Numbered from the stretch's first letter, positions 44,864-55,101 are shown. The stretch: 64,000 bases of DNA from Pseudomonas sp. HOU2 (GCF_040729435.1 NZ_CP160398.1:5623001-5687000); one strand, 5' to 3'. Notes: generated by a model from the letters alone, not told the origin. Program-made: numbers and translations.

Positions 44864-45747
44864 AGGCAGACTTCCCGCACACAGTTGCGCAGCCAGCGGT
44901 GCGCCGGGTCGGCGTCCACGCGCGGGTGCCAGAGCATCGACACGCTGATCGGCGGCATCCTGAAGGGCAGGGCGAAGCTGTGCAGGCCCATGCGCAGCTT
45001 GCTGGTGTGACGCTCCGGAACCGTGGCGATCAGGTCCGATTCGCGGACCAGCGTCAACGCCGCCGAAAAGCCGCCGAATGAAGTGACGATATCTCGCGTC
45101 AGCCCCGTGGCGAGCAACGCTTCGTCGACCGGGCCACTGCTGCGCCCGCGCCGTGAGATGAGAATGTGCTGGCCGCCGGCAAAACGTTTGCTGCTGATCT
45201 TGCCCGAGCTCAACGGATGGCCTTCGCGCACCACACCGATCCAGTGATCCTCAAACAGAATGCGGCTGTGCAGCGTCGGGTCGGTGCTGTCGTCGACCAC
45301 GCCGGTCTCCAGATCGACCCGGCCTTCGCGCAGCGGCGTGCTGTCCTTGTCGGCTTTCTGCACAAAGCGCAGGCGCACGCCGGGTGCTTCTTCAGCGATG
45401 CGCGCGAGCAGCGCGGCGGCGAAGGTTTCGACAAAACCGTCGGTGTTGCGCAGGGTGAAGGTGCGTTGCAACTGGCCGGGATCGAGCACTTCGGCGGGGC
45501 GCAACAGCGCTTCGGCTTCCTGCACCAGAGCGCTGACCCGTTCGCGCAATTCCAGCGCTCGCGGGGTCGGCACCAGACCGCGGCCGGCGCGTACCAGCAA
45601 CGGATCGCCGGTGGTTTCGCGCAGACGGGCCAGGGCGCGGCTCATCGCTGACGGGCTCAGCCGCAGAATGTGCGCGGCGCGGGCGACGCTGCCTTCGCGC
45701 AACAACACGTCGAGGGTGATCAACAGGTTCAGATCCGGTGTGCTCAT
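44860..45747 (-). CDS. LysR-family regulator of the divergent exporter
   Basis: The 295-residue protein has an N-terminal HTH (MSTPDLNLLITLDVLLREGS, then LSPSAMSRALARLRETTGDP) and a substrate-binding domain. Divergent from the DHA2 exporter gene 103 bases away, which it probably controls. ATG 45747 fits the family better than 45762. Confidence 0.87.
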   Translation of the reverse strand: MSTPDLNLLITLDVLLREGSVARAAHILRLSPSAMSRALARLRETTGDPLLVRAGRGLVPTPRALELRERVSALVQEAEALLRPAEVLDPGQLQRTFTLRNTDGFVETFAAALLARIAEEAPGVRLRFVQKADKDSTPLREGRVDLETGVVDDSTDPTLHSRILFEDHWIGVVREGHPLSSGKISSKRFAGGQHILISRRGRSSGPVDEALLATGLTRDIVTSFGGFSAALTLVRESDLIATVPERHTSKLRMGLHSFALPFRMPPISVSMLWHPRVDADPAHRWLRNCVREVCL

Positions 45748-45850
45748 GACATGGCGTTCCATGCAGGTATCAAGTGCAAAGCATGCGTCTTGCGCCTTGC
45801 CTTGTCGAGACTCAGGCTATGCCGTCTGACCTTTGCACCAGGAGCGCCCG

Positions 45851-47260
45851 ATGCCCGGATCCCCCTTGCCCCCTCAAGCCCGCTGGGCGCTGACCAGTCT
45901 GGCCCTGTCGATGCTGATGCCGTCGCTGGACACCAGCATCGCCAACGCCGGGTTGCCGACGCTGGCTACTGCGTTCGAGGCGACGTTTCAACAGGTGCAG
46001 TGGATCGTGCTGGCGTACCTGCTGGCGGTCACCACGTTGATTGTCAGTGTCGGGCGCCTGGGCGATGTGTTCGGGCGGCGGCGCCTGCTGCTGATCGGCA
46101 TTGGCATTTTTACCAGTGCATCGCTGTGTTGCGCACTGGCTCCGGGATTGGGCTGGTTGATCGGCGCACGGGCCGTGCAAGGCCTTGGCGCGGCGATCAT
46201 GTTCGCCTTGACGGTGGCGCTGGTGGCGGATGCGGTGCCCAAGGCGCGGGCGGGCAGTGCGATGGGCTTGCTGGCAACCATGTCGGCCACCGGCACCAGC
46301 CTCGGGCCATCGCTGGGTGGTCTGCTGATCGCGCATGTCGGCTGGCCGTCGATCTTTGTCCTCAACGTGCCGTTGGGCCTGCTCAATGCGTGGCTGGTTT
46401 ATCGCTATCTGCCGGCGGATCGGCCAGCGAAGTCGAGGGTCGCGTTTGATTACCTCGGCAGCGCAGTGTTGGTGATGACGCTGGCGGCCTACGCGCTGGC
46501 GATGACGGTTGATGGATTTACCCTGATATTGTTGCTGGTCAGCCTGTGCGGCGCAGGGGTGTTTATCGCGGTCGAGATGAACGCCAGGGCGCCGCTGATT
46601 CGTCTGTCATTGTTCGCCGACGCGCGTCTGAGCAGCAGCCTGGCGCTGACGTTGCTGGTGACGACGGTGATGATGACCACGCTGGTGGTCGGGCCGTTTT
46701 ACCTGAGTCGGGGGTTGGGACTGGGCAGCACCGTGGTCGGTCTGGCGTTGTCGGTCGGCCCGCTGCTGGCGGCATGCGGCGGGGTGCCGGCCGGGCGTCT
46801 GGTGGACCGCTTCGGCGCACAGCGGGTGGTGCCGGCGGCGTTGTTCGGGTTGGCCGGTGGATGCAGTTTGTTGGCGCTGTTGCCGATGAGTTTCGGTCTG
46901 CCGGCGTATCTGCTGCCGATGGCTGTGGTTGCCAGCAGTTACGCGTTGTTCCAGGCGGCGAACAATACCGGGTTGATGGCGACGGTCAGTCAGGATCAGC
47001 GCGGCGTGGTATCGGCCTTGCTCGGGCTGGCGCGCAATCTCGGGCTGATCACCGGCGCGGCGGTCATGGGCGCAGTGTTTGCCTTCGCTACGGGCGACCC
47101 GACGCAAGCCCCGGCCGAAGTCATCGGCAGTGGCTTGCACAGTACGTTCGGGGTTGCGGCGGCGCTGATGGTCATGGCCCTGATCGTCAGCCGAACCCGG
47201 ATCACCCGTGGAAGCGGCCAGCCCGGCCAAAGCGCTGCTGACGGAAACAAATCCCTGTAG
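45851..47260 (+). CDS. DHA2-family MFS exporter
   Basis: The 469-residue protein has about 14 helices and DHA2 patterns (LSMLMPSLDTSIANAGLPTL; GRLGDVFGRRRLLLIG; RAVQGLGAAIMFALTVALV). Substrate is unknown; no fusion protein or channel gene is next to it, unlike the 14-17 kb pump. AGGAGC precedes ATG 45851. Its stop codon TAG lies inside the CTGTAGGAG of the following repeat. Confidence 0.9.
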   Translation: MPGSPLPPQARWALTSLALSMLMPSLDTSIANAGLPTLATAFEATFQQVQWIVLAYLLAVTTLIVSVGRLGDVFGRRRLLLIGIGIFTSASLCCALAPGLGWLIGARAVQGLGAAIMFALTVALVADAVPKARAGSAMGLLATMSATGTSLGPSLGGLLIAHVGWPSIFVLNVPLGLLNAWLVYRYLPADRPAKSRVAFDYLGSAVLVMTLAAYALAMTVDGFTLILLLVSLCGAGVFIAVEMNARAPLIRLSLFADARLSSSLALTLLVTTVMMTTLVVGPFYLSRGLGLGSTVVGLALSVGPLLAACGGVPAGRLVDRFGAQRVVPAALFGLAGGCSLLALLPMSFGLPAYLLPMAVVASSYALFQAANNTGLMATVSQDQRGVVSALLGLARNLGLITGAAVMGAVFAFATGDPTQAPAEVIGSGLHSTFGVAAALMVMALIVSRTRITRGSGQPGQSAADGNKSL

Positions 47261-47342
47261 GAGCTGCGGCACGCTGCGATCTTTTGATCTTGCCATTGAA
47301 AAGCAACGTCAAAAGATCGCAGCGTGCCGCAGCTCCTACAGG
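47254..47342. repeat. REP-type hairpin, GTAGGAGCTGCGGCACG variant
   Basis: Near-perfect inverted repeat between the exporter stop and the end of the convergent L,D-transpeptidase-like gene. The left arm includes the exporter stop codon. Confidence 0.92.
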
Positions 47343-47346
47343 ATTC

Positions 47347-48060
47347 TCAGCTGGCGTGAGTGCTCAAGATACTCGCCACCTGCTGTGGCTGGCAGTTGAG
47401 GTACGGCGAGGATTTCAGCCAGCGCTGGTCCGGGTACCAGGAGAACATGAACTGGCCGTCCTTGAGTTTGTCGATCACCTGCCTTGCCACTTGCGGGCGC
47501 ACCGCCGGGCAACCCTGGCTGCGACCGATGCGGCCCTGACGCTTGCTCCACAACGGATTCACGTAGTCGGCGGCGTGGATCACGATGGCGCGGTCGCGGG
47601 CCAGGTCATTGAAGCCCGGCTCCAGACCGTCCATGCGCAGCGAATAACCGTGCGTGCCCTTGTAGCTTTCCTGGGTGCGGAACAGACCGAGGCTGGACTG
47701 GTAACTGCCTTCGCGATTGGAAAACTGGGTGGCGAAGTTTTCCCCGGAATTCGAACCATGGGCGACCAGATCGCGCAGCACCAGTTTCTGTCTGCTCAAG
47801 TCGAAGATCCACAGCCGGCGGGCGGTGGAGGGTTGCGAATAATCAATGATCGCCAGGTGGCGTGAGGGTCTCGCGCCATTGTTGACCGCGCATTGCATGG
47901 CGCTCAAGGCACCTTTCAGCGCTTGGGGATTGAGTTCCGGCGCGGCGTGGGCGAGGCTGGTGAAGAGAACCGGCGATGGCTTGCCGGCGGCGAAAGCTGG
48001 GCTGCTCACGACGACGAGGGTCGCGCTGGTCAGCAGAAGTCGGCGCAAAAACGTCAACAT
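47347..48060 (-). CDS. Murein L,D-transpeptidase-like protein (YkuD_2 type)
   Basis: The 237-residue secreted protein (signal peptide ending SSPAFA) has HGSNSGENFATQFSNREGSY and the catalytic RIGRSQGCPAVRPQVARQVI (Cys in SQGCPAV). This is the L,D-transpeptidase catalytic subfamily PF13645, whose members may trim or remodel peptidoglycan. It is head-to-head with the YcbB-type gene, 119 bases between starts. Confidence 0.85.
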   Translation of the reverse strand: MLTFLRRLLLTSATLVVVSSPAFAAGKPSPVLFTSLAHAAPELNPQALKGALSAMQCAVNNGARPSRHLAIIDYSQPSTARRLWIFDLSRQKLVLRDLVAHGSNSGENFATQFSNREGSYQSSLGLFRTQESYKGTHGYSLRMDGLEPGFNDLARDRAIVIHAADYVNPLWSKRQGRIGRSQGCPAVRPQVARQVIDKLKDGQFMFSWYPDQRWLKSSPYLNCQPQQVASILSTHAS

Positions 48061-48179
48061 TTATAAAGTGTCCTCACTTGCTACTTATTTGGCACTTTGG
48101 CTCCTGACTCCCAGTCATACCCGACAGACCCCGGTTTCGAGCCTGACTGTTCAGCGCACCTGATGTAAGGTTGCCGTCA

Positions 48180-49826
48180 ATGAGACGGCCACGGATTGGA
48201 GTAAAGCAGTTGTTCAAAAAGTACGCATGCTACTTGAGCATTTGTCTGCTCGCTGCGCCGTTTGTCGCTTGCGCCGATGAGCCGTTGCCACCGTTGCAGA
48301 CCCTGCCGACGCCGCCGGCGGAGATGCCGGTCGAACCGCAAAGTCCGTTGCAAGCGGTGCTGATCGGTTTGCCCCAGGCGTGCCCGGCGATTGCCGCGCA
48401 CTTGAGCGGCGCCGCGCTGACGCAATTGCAGGCGTTTTATCAGCAGCAGGACTGGCTGCCGGTGTGGGCCAGCGAGTCCGGGCGTTTGCCGGCCTTGCGC
48501 GCGCAGTTGCAGCTGTTGGCCGATGATGGCCTCAATCCCAAGCGCTACCCGGTGGCGGCCAATCCGCCGCAGGACGGCGAGTTGTGCGCCGATATCGACA
48601 TTACTCGCTACTACCTGCAAGCCCTGCAGGACCTGCATTACGGTCGTCTGCTGCAATCGCATTTCGAGCCGCTGTGGCATTCCGATGACACCCCGCGTGA
48701 TCGCCAGGCGGAATTGCTGGCGATCGCTGTACCCGGTCTGCACGACATCAAGACCGCGTTCGATCTGGCGCGTCCGCGTCTGGCGCAGTACCAAAGCCTG
48801 CGCCACCTCTACGCCAGCCAGCGGCTGCAAGCCTTGCCGCACTGGCAGTCGGTGGGCAACGGCCCGTTGCTGCGCCCGGCGATGGAAGACAAACGCGTGC
48901 CGGAACTGGCCCAGCGCCTGTACAACGAGGGCTATCTGACCCACGCCATCGGCACGCCCGGCAATGCCTATGAGGGTGTGCTGGTGGAAGCGGTGAAGAG
49001 CTTCCAGGCCAACCATTCGTTGCAGGCCGACGGAGTTGTCGGGCCGGGGACGATCGCCGAACTCAACATCAGCCCGCTGACGCGCCGCGAACAATTGCGC
49101 GTCAATCTCGAACGCTTCCGCTGGCTGGCCCAGGACATGGAGCCCGACGGTTTGCTGGTCAACGTCGCCGCCGCCGAGCTGACCCTGTATCAAGGAGGCA
49201 GACCGGTCTGGCAGACCCGCACCCAGGTCGGTCGCGCCGAACGGCAGACCCCGCTGCTGAAATCCCGGGTCACCCGTCTGACGCTGAACCCGACCTGGAC
49301 CGTGCCGCCGACCATCTGGAAAGAAGACAAGCTGCCGGCAATCCGCAAGGATCAGACCTTCCTCAGCCGGCAGAATCTGCAGGTGCTCGACGCCCATGGC
49401 CAGCCGTTGGCCGCAGCGGATATCGACTGGGACAACCCCGGCAACATCATGCTGCGCCAGGACGCCGGGCCGCGAAATCCGCTGGGGCAACTGGTGATCC
49501 GCTTTCCCAACCCGTTCGCCGTGTACCTGCACGACACGCCGAGCAAGGCGCTGTTTGACAAAGGCCCGCGCGCGTTCAGCTCCGGCTGCGTGCGGGTCGA
49601 GCACCCGATGCAACTGCGTGACCTGCTGCTGACCCCGGCGGAACGTACGCGCACCGATACTTTGCTCGCTACCGGCAGCACCCACGAATTCCGCCTGTCG
49701 GCGCCGGTGCCGATCCTGATGACCTACTGGACGGCGCAGGTCGGCAAGGATGGGCAGGTGCGTTATGCGCCGGATATCTACAGCCGCGACAGCGCACTGC
49801 TCGCCGGCCTCGACGGCGCCCACTGA
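48180..49826 (+). CDS. L,D-transpeptidase of the YcbB/LdtD family
   Basis: The 548-residue protein has a signal peptide, a scaffold domain, a PG_binding_1 domain ([20 protein letters not shown], about 275-294) and a YkuD domain with [20 protein letters not shown], then VRVEHP (His and Cys catalytic). It makes 3-3 crosslinks in peptidoglycan and can bypass beta-lactam block. TAAGG at 48166 supports ATG 48180. Confidence 0.9.
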   Translation: MRRPRIGVKQLFKKYACYLSICLLAAPFVACADEPLPPLQTLPTPPAEMPVEPQSPLQAVLIGLPQACPAIAAHLSGAALTQLQAFYQQQDWLPVWASESGRLPALRAQLQLLADDGLNPKRYPVAANPPQDGELCADIDITRYYLQALQDLHYGRLLQSHFEPLWHSDDTPRDRQAELLAIAVPGLHDIKTAFDLARPRLAQYQSLRHLYASQRLQALPHWQSVGNGPLLRPAMEDKRVPELAQRLYNEGYLTHAIGTPGNAYEGVLVEAVKSFQANHSLQADGVVGPGTIAELNISPLTRREQLRVNLERFRWLAQDMEPDGLLVNVAAAELTLYQGGRPVWQTRTQVGRAERQTPLLKSRVTRLTLNPTWTVPPTIWKEDKLPAIRKDQTFLSRQNLQVLDAHGQPLAAADIDWDNPGNIMLRQDAGPRNPLGQLVIRFPNPFAVYLHDTPSKALFDKGPRAFSSGCVRVEHPMQLRDLLLTPAERTRTDTLLATGSTHEFRLSAPVPILMTYWTAQVGKDGQVRYAPDIYSRDSALLAGLDGAH

Positions 49827-49832
49827 CCGACA

Positions 49833-49923
49833 CCCTGTAGGAGCTGCCGCAGGCTGCGATCTTTTGATCTTGCCTTTCAAAATCAAGGTCAAAAGATCGC
49901 AGCCTGCGGCAGCTCCTACAAGG
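49833..49923. repeat. REP-type hairpin, GTAGGAGCTGCCGCAGG class
   Basis: Inverted arms of about 35 bases directly after the YcbB-type gene. Confidence 0.92.
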
Positions 49924-50004
49924 GTTTGTGTGATTCCGGTGGCTTGCGCAGCGTCTAGCCCCAGTGTCCCCGCAATCCCATGGGGCGAGACTTCGGAACC
50001 CGGC

Positions 50005-50913
50005 ATGCAAGCGCTGTTGAACGAGATTCTTGACGCTGTCCGGCCCCTGATCGGGCAGGGCAAAGTGGCTGATTACATTCCCGCCCTCGGCACCGTGCCG
50101 GCCAATCAACTGGGCATCGCCGTGTATGGCAACGACGGCGAAATGTATTGCGCCGGCGACGCCGAGACGCCGTTCTCGGTGCAGAGTATTTCCAAGGTGT
50201 TCAGCCTGGTGCAGGCGATCGAGCATTCCGGTGAGGCGATCTGGGAGCGCCTGGGGCACGAGCCGTCCGGCCAGCCGTTCAACTCGCTGGTGCAACTGGA
50301 GTTCGAACGCGGTCGCCCGCGCAATCCGTTCATCAACGCCGGGGCGCTGGTGATCTGCGACATCAATCAATCGCGTTTCGCCGCGCCGGCCCTGTCGATG
50401 CGCGACTTCGTGCGGCGCCTGTCGGGCAATCCGCAGGTGATCGTCGACGGCAAGGTCGCCGAATCCGAGTACCAGCATCGCGCCCGCAACGCGGCCATGG
50501 CGTACCTGATGCAATCGTTCGGCAACTTCCATAACGACGTCGAAGCGGTGCTGCGCAGCTACTTCAGCCACTGCGCATTACGCATGAACTGCATCGATCT
50601 GGCCCGGGCGTTCTGCTTCCTTGCCAACGACGGTTTCTGCAAACACAGCGGCGAACAGATCCTCACTCGGCGGCAGACCCAGCAGGTCAACTCGATCATG
50701 GCCACCAGCGGCCTGTACGACGAGGCCGGCAACTTCGCCTATCGCGTCGGCCTGCCGGGCAAGAGCGGGGTCGGCGGCGGGATCGTCGCGGTGGTGCCGG
50801 GGCAGTTCACGGTGTGCGTGTGGTCGCCGGAACTGAATGCTGCCGGCAACTCGCTGGCGGGGATGGCGGCGCTGGAGATGCTCAGTTCGCGGATTGGCTG
50901 GTCGGTGTTCTGA
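50005..50913 (+). CDS. glsB: Glutaminase
   Basis: The 302-residue protein is a serine-dependent beta-lactamase-fold glutaminase: [18 protein letters not shown] holds the S-x-x-K active site, [15 protein letters not shown] and [20 protein letters not shown] follow. It converts glutamine to glutamate and ammonia. Length is standard. ATG 50005 is chosen; a longer open frame to the left is repeat. Next to a ProA-like gene on the same strand, separated by a REP pair. Confidence 0.93.
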   Translation: MQALLNEILDAVRPLIGQGKVADYIPALGTVPANQLGIAVYGNDGEMYCAGDAETPFSVQSISKVFSLVQAIEHSGEAIWERLGHEPSGQPFNSLVQLEFERGRPRNPFINAGALVICDINQSRFAAPALSMRDFVRRLSGNPQVIVDGKVAESEYQHRARNAAMAYLMQSFGNFHNDVEAVLRSYFSHCALRMNCIDLARAFCFLANDGFCKHSGEQILTRRQTQQVNSIMATSGLYDEAGNFAYRVGLPGKSGVGGGIVAVVPGQFTVCVWSPELNAAGNSLAGMAALEMLSSRIGWSVF

Positions 50914-50937
50914 CCCAATCTTCCAAACACTGCCAAA

Positions 50938-51034
50938 CCCTGTGGGAGCTGGCTTGCCAGCGATAGCGGTGGTTCAGCAACATCAATGCTGGGCTCGCCG
51001 GCCTTGTCGCTGGCAAGCCAGCTCCCACAGGTTT
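50938..51034. repeat. REP-type inverted repeat pair
   Basis: CTGGCTTGCCAGCGATAGCG arm and a TCGCTGGCAAGCCAGCTCCC arm flank about 45 bases between the glutaminase and the ProA-like gene. Confidence 0.9.
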
Positions 51035-51113
51035 GATGGTGTTTGTAGAAGGTGTGTTTCAGCGCAGAATCCGCTACATTTTCCGGCCGCCCCTCCTATG
51101 GTGAATCCGCTTC

Positions 51114-52616
51114 ATGTCTCTTGCGCTCGAACGTCTAGTCGCTGGCACGCCGATCCCTTTCGCTGGTAACCGCGTGACCGTGGTCAGCCCCGAACTGGCG
51201 GCGCGGTTTCAGCCCGGTGACCACCTGCTGGTCGAGCAGGTGAGTGGCGAGCTGTTGCTGATTCCGGTGGTCGATCAACAAGCGGCTGCGGTGGCAATCG
51301 AGCGTGCGCAAGCGGCGTTCAGCGCGCTTTCGGCGGTGTCCGACGAGGCCATCAGCCACTTCTTCGATCTGTTCGCGCAACGCCTGGAAACCCCGGAGTG
51401 CTGGACCTTGATCGAAGCGGCGAACCTGGCCGACATCGAGCGCGCCAAGGCCCGTGGCCGCTCCACCACCCGGCTGCTCGCCGACGAGCGCATGCGCCGC
51501 GACATGATCGCCGGTCTGCGCGCCTGGCGTGATGCGCCGGCCACGCGCGGCAAGGTCATCAGCAGCGTCGAGCACGATGGCTGGAAGGTCGAGCAAGTGG
51601 TGTCGCCGCTGGGTATTGTGGCGTTCGTGTTTGAGGGGCGGCCGAACGTGTTCGCCGATGCCGCCGGTGTACTGCGCACCGGCAACACCGCGGTGCTGCG
51701 CATCGGCAGCGATGCATTGGGCACCGCGCAAGCGATCGTCACTCACGCGCTGAACCCGGCGCTGGCCGATGCCGGTCTGCCGGCGGGCGCGGTGTCGCTG
51801 GTGGAAAGCGTCAATCACGCTGCGGGTTGGGCGATGTTCGCCGACCGGCGTCTATCGCTGGCGGTGGCCCGGGGTTCGGGCCGTGCGGTCAGCCAGTTGG
51901 GCAGCATCGCCCAGCAGGCGGGCACGGCGGTCAGCCTGCATGGCACTGGTGGCGCGTGGCTGATTGCCGATCGTCACGCCGATGCCACACGTTTTGCCGC
52001 CGTGGTGCGTAATTCGCTGGATCGCAAAGTCTGCAACACCCTGAACGTCTGCCTGATTCAACGTGATCGTGCCGCCGAACTGGTGCCGCTGTTCCTCGAT
52101 GCACTGCAGCAGGCGGGCAGCGCACGCGGGCAGGGCTGCAAATTGCACATCGTCGCCGGCAGCGAAAGCTGCCTGCCGGCCGAGTGGCAGAACGCAACGG
52201 TCGAGGTCTATCGCGCCGAGGGTTATCAGACCGAAGCCCTGGCTGAAGCGCTGGCGGAGTCCGAATTGGGCCGCGAGTGGGAATGGGAAGAAACCCCGGA
52301 AGTCAGCCTGATGATCGTCGACGATCTGGATCAGGCGATCGCGCTGTTCAACCGCTACAGCCCGCAGTTCACGGTGTCGTTGATCAGCGAGGATGCTGCT
52401 GTTCAGCAACGCTTTTACAACGCGGTGAACGCACCGTTTGTGGGTAACGGGATTACCCGTTGGGTCGATGGCCAGTACGCGTTGAACAAGCCGGAACTGG
52501 GGCTTTCGAACTGGGAGAGCGGGCGCCTGTTTGCGCGCAGTGCGATTCTTTCGGGGGATGGGGTGTTTACGGTGCGTAGTCGCATGACCCAGATCGACCT
52601 CAGCGTAAAACGCTGA
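51114..52616 (+). CDS. Aldehyde dehydrogenase of the ProA (gamma-glutamyl-phosphate reductase) type
   Basis: The 500-residue protein has ProA-like blocks: VSPLGIVAFVFEGRPNVFAD (about 163-182), RKVCNTLNVCLIQRD with the catalytic-type Cys (about 305-319), and GLSNWESGRLFARSAILSGD near the end. True ProA is about 417-421 residues; here an N-terminal extension of about 55 residues (VTVVSPELAARFQPGDHLLV) and long inserts are present, so it is a paralogue with an unproven substrate. It follows a glutaminase, which may be meaningful. Confidence 0.75.
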   Translation: MSLALERLVAGTPIPFAGNRVTVVSPELAARFQPGDHLLVEQVSGELLLIPVVDQQAAAVAIERAQAAFSALSAVSDEAISHFFDLFAQRLETPECWTLIEAANLADIERAKARGRSTTRLLADERMRRDMIAGLRAWRDAPATRGKVISSVEHDGWKVEQVVSPLGIVAFVFEGRPNVFADAAGVLRTGNTAVLRIGSDALGTAQAIVTHALNPALADAGLPAGAVSLVESVNHAAGWAMFADRRLSLAVARGSGRAVSQLGSIAQQAGTAVSLHGTGGAWLIADRHADATRFAAVVRNSLDRKVCNTLNVCLIQRDRAAELVPLFLDALQQAGSARGQGCKLHIVAGSESCLPAEWQNATVEVYRAEGYQTEALAEALAESELGREWEWEETPEVSLMIVDDLDQAIALFNRYSPQFTVSLISEDAAVQQRFYNAVNAPFVGNGITRWVDGQYALNKPELGLSNWESGRLFARSAILSGDGVFTVRSRMTQIDLSVKR

Positions 52617-52629
52617 TCTGAACACCAAA

Positions 52630-52728
52630 CCTGTGGCGAGGGAGCTTGCTCCCGCTGGTCTGCGCAGCGGACCCAAAAAGCGAGGACCGCTGCGCGCCCC
52701 AGCGGGAGCAAGCTCCCTCGCCACAGGG
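52630..52728. repeat. REP-type inverted repeat pair, GTGGCGAGGGAGC class
   Basis: CTGTGGCGAGGGAGCTTGCT arm and its complement with an inner GCGCAGCGG / CCGCTGCGC stem, between convergent genes. Confidence 0.9.
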
Positions 52729-52743
52729 TTGCACTGTTCTCCT

Positions 52744-53403
52744 TCAGGCGGCTGCGCTGGCGTTTGCCTGAATGGCACACGTCGCCGGTTGCTCAGCCAG
52801 TGGCACAAACGTACGGCGGTCCGCCGCCAGCGCGTCGATCGAGCCGGTCTCGATGTCATACACCCAGCCATGCAGGTTCAGCAGGTCTTTCTCCTGCGCC
52901 AGGCGCACGCTCGGGTGGGTCTGAATATTCGCCAGTTGCGCGATCACGTTTTCCCGCACCATCGAACTCAATTTCGCCGCGTCACTGGCATGCGGCCGCG
53001 CCTCGTTCACCACTTTCGCCGACTCGGCATGTTGCAACCAGCCGCTGACGGCGGGCAGGTGATCCATGCATTTGCATTGGGCAATCGCGGTCATCGCGCC
53101 GCAATCGGAGTGCCCGCAGATCACGATGTCAGTCACCCCAAGCACCGCCACCGCATATTCCACCGTTGCTGACACCCCGCCCGGATGCGGGCTGTAGGAC
53201 GGCACGATATTGCCCGCGTTGCGGATCACGAATAGCTCGCCGGGTTCTTGCTGGGTCAGCAGTTCCGGCACCACACGGCTGTCGGAACAGGTGATGAACA
53301 GGGTTCCGGGTTGCTGGGTGGTTGCCAGGTGTTTGAACAGTTCGGTGCGTTGCGGGAAGGCTTCGTTCTGGAACTTCAGGAAACCGTCGATCAGGGCTTT
53401 CAT
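52744..53403 (-). CDS. cynT: Beta-class carbonic anhydrase of the cyanate operon
   Basis: The 219-residue zinc enzyme shows [14 protein letters not shown] (Cys-x-Asp-x-Arg) and [13 protein letters not shown] (His...Cys zinc ligands). It hydrates CO2 to bicarbonate, which cyanase consumes. It is 61 bases downstream of cynS on the same strand; start ATG 53403 (MKALIDGF) matches CynT proteins. Confidence 0.92.
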   Translation of the reverse strand: MKALIDGFLKFQNEAFPQRTELFKHLATTQQPGTLFITCSDSRVVPELLTQQEPGELFVIRNAGNIVPSYSPHPGGVSATVEYAVAVLGVTDIVICGHSDCGAMTAIAQCKCMDHLPAVSGWLQHAESAKVVNEARPHASDAAKLSSMVRENVIAQLANIQTHPSVRLAQEKDLLNLHGWVYDIETGSIDALAADRRTFVPLAEQPATCAIQANASAAA

Positions 53404-53464
53404 GGGCGTGTCCTCATTGAGCAAGTGAGCGGTTGGCCCGCACGCGAGGTGCGGGCCGCGCGGA

Positions 53465-53932
53465 TCAGAACGGACGCAGTGGCAGGAACTTGCCGTCGAG
53501 GGTGACCACGGCGCGGGAGCCGCCTTCAGGGTCTTCGACTTTCTTGATGTCGAGCTTGAAGTTGATGGCGCTGATGATGCCGTCGCCGAACTGCTCGTGG
53601 ACCAGGGCTTTGAGGGTGGTGCCGTAGATCTGGATCATTTCGTGGAAGCGGTAGATGGTCGGATCGGTCGGTACGCCGCTGAGGCTGCCGCGCAGCGGGA
53701 TGATCTGCAGAGCGGCACCGGCGTCGGCGTCCAGTTCGAGTTTGTCGCCGACCACTTGCGCAGCGTCTTGCGGCAACGGGTGCTGGCCGAGCAGGGCAGC
53801 GGTGACGTAGGCCAGGCTCAGGCCAGTGCCATCGGCCAGATCCTGCCATGACAGATTCTTGCGGGCCTTGATGTCGAGGATGCGGGTGGTCAGGGCCAGG
53901 CTGGCATCGTTGTAGGCGTGGGACTGTTGCAT
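53465..53932 (-). CDS. cynS: Cyanate hydratase (cyanase)
   Basis: The 155-residue protein has an HTH-like N-terminal half and the cyanase signature [20 protein letters not shown] with catalytic Arg and Glu, and Ser in GDGIISAIN. It turns cyanate plus bicarbonate into ammonia and CO2. AAAGGAG before ATG 53932 fixes the start and gives normal length (156). First gene of cynS-cynT, divergent from cynR. Confidence 0.95.
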   Translation of the reverse strand: MQQSHAYNDASLALTTRILDIKARKNLSWQDLADGTGLSLAYVTAALLGQHPLPQDAAQVVGDKLELDADAGAALQIIPLRGSLSGVPTDPTIYRFHEMIQIYGTTLKALVHEQFGDGIISAINFKLDIKKVEDPEGGSRAVVTLDGKFLPLRPF

Positions 53933-54052
53933 GGTGTCACTCCTTTCAAGGTTGGCTTGCGGTGTGGGAGCCATCTTCTGCCGATTGATCCATAGCGTCC
54001 AAGACCGATATACAATGCCTCGCATAAGTCCTGCCTATAGATGGTGAGCCCC

Positions 54053-54928
54053 ATGCTGCTGCGACATTTGCGATATCTGCTGGCCGTGGCCGATCACGGC
54101 GGATTCACCCGGGCGGCGGAGGCGTTGCATGTGTCGCAGCCGACCCTTTCGCAACAGATCCGCCAACTGGAAGAAAGCCTCGGGGTGAATCTGTTTGATC
54201 GCACTTCACGCACCGTTAGAGCCACCGATGCCGGCGAGGCCTACATCGAATGCGCACGGCGCGTGCTGTTGGAGCTGGAGGCAGGCAAGCGCGCGTTGCA
54301 TGACGTGAAGGACCTGTCCCGTGGCAGCCTGCGCCTGGCTATGACCCCGACGTTCATGGCGTATCTGGTCGGGCCGTTGGTGCGTGACTTTACGGCGCGC
54401 TATCCGGGTATTCATCTGCAGATTTTCGAGTTGTCGATGGACGATATCGAAGCGGGGCTGGCTGACGATTCGCTGGATGTTGCGATTGCCTTTACGCCGG
54501 TGCGCAACCCGGACATCGAATGCATTCCGGCGTTTACCGAAACCCTGGGGATCATGGTCGGGCGGGAGCATCCGTTGTACGAAAGCACTTCGGTGCTGAA
54601 GGCGAGTGACCTTGCGCACCTGGATTTCGCCTTGTTGGCGCCGGACTTCATCACCCGGTTATCGATTGATGAGTATTTTCGTCAGCAGGGGATCACGCCG
54701 CAGGTGCGGATCGAAGTGAACTCGGTGAGTACGTTGCTGGAAGTGGTGCGGTATTCGCCGATGGCGACGATGTTGCCCGAAGCGATTGCCAGCGAAGACC
54801 GGGCGTTGCGTCGCTTGAGCGTCGAGAACGAAGCGCCGCAGCGTGGGGCGGCGTTGTTGCGGCGGCGCAATAATTATCACAGTGCGGCGGCGGTGGCGTT
54901 CATGAATCTGGTACTGCAAAGCCATTGA
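54053..54928 (+). CDS. cynR: LysR-family cyanate operon regulator
   Basis: The 291-residue LysR protein starts MLLRHLRYLLAVADHGGFTR and has the HTH EALHVSQPTLSQQIRQLEES, very close to E. coli CynR. It should activate cynS-cynT in the presence of cyanate. Divergent from cynS with 120 bases between. ATG 54053 corresponds to the E. coli CynR start. Confidence 0.92.
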   Translation: MLLRHLRYLLAVADHGGFTRAAEALHVSQPTLSQQIRQLEESLGVNLFDRTSRTVRATDAGEAYIECARRVLLELEAGKRALHDVKDLSRGSLRLAMTPTFMAYLVGPLVRDFTARYPGIHLQIFELSMDDIEAGLADDSLDVAIAFTPVRNPDIECIPAFTETLGIMVGREHPLYESTSVLKASDLAHLDFALLAPDFITRLSIDEYFRQQGITPQVRIEVNSVSTLLEVVRYSPMATMLPEAIASEDRALRRLSVENEAPQRGAALLRRRNNYHSAAAVAFMNLVLQSH

Positions 54929-54935
54929 CATCTCA

Positions 54936-55028
54936 CTGTAGGAGCTGCCGAAGGCTGCGATCTTTTGATCTTGATCTTGATCTTAAAAAACAAGATCAAA
55001 AGATCGCAGCCTTCGGCAGCTCCTACAC
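54936..55028. repeat. REP-type hairpin, GTAGGAGCTGCCGAAGG variant
   Basis: Inverted arms with an internal triple GATCTT run in the loop side, following cynR. Confidence 0.92.
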
Positions 55029-55043
55029 GGAGTTTTAGGGAGC

Positions 55044-55087
55044 AATAAAAAGGGCCTGCTCCTTATAGGAAGCAGGCCCTTTTATTT
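55044..55087. terminator. Bidirectional terminator between cynR and a small convergent gene
   Basis: AATAAAAAGGGCCTGCT and its complement AGCAGGCCCTTTTATTT form a stem with A and T tracts on both sides (loop 55061-55070). Confidence 0.92.
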
Positions 55088-55101
55088 ATTGAAGTTGTAA
55101 A

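Noticed and set aside
54015..54025. ATGC-CTC-GCAT as a CynR operator
   Set aside because: The arms are only four bases and do not extend; LysR boxes cannot be told from chance here.
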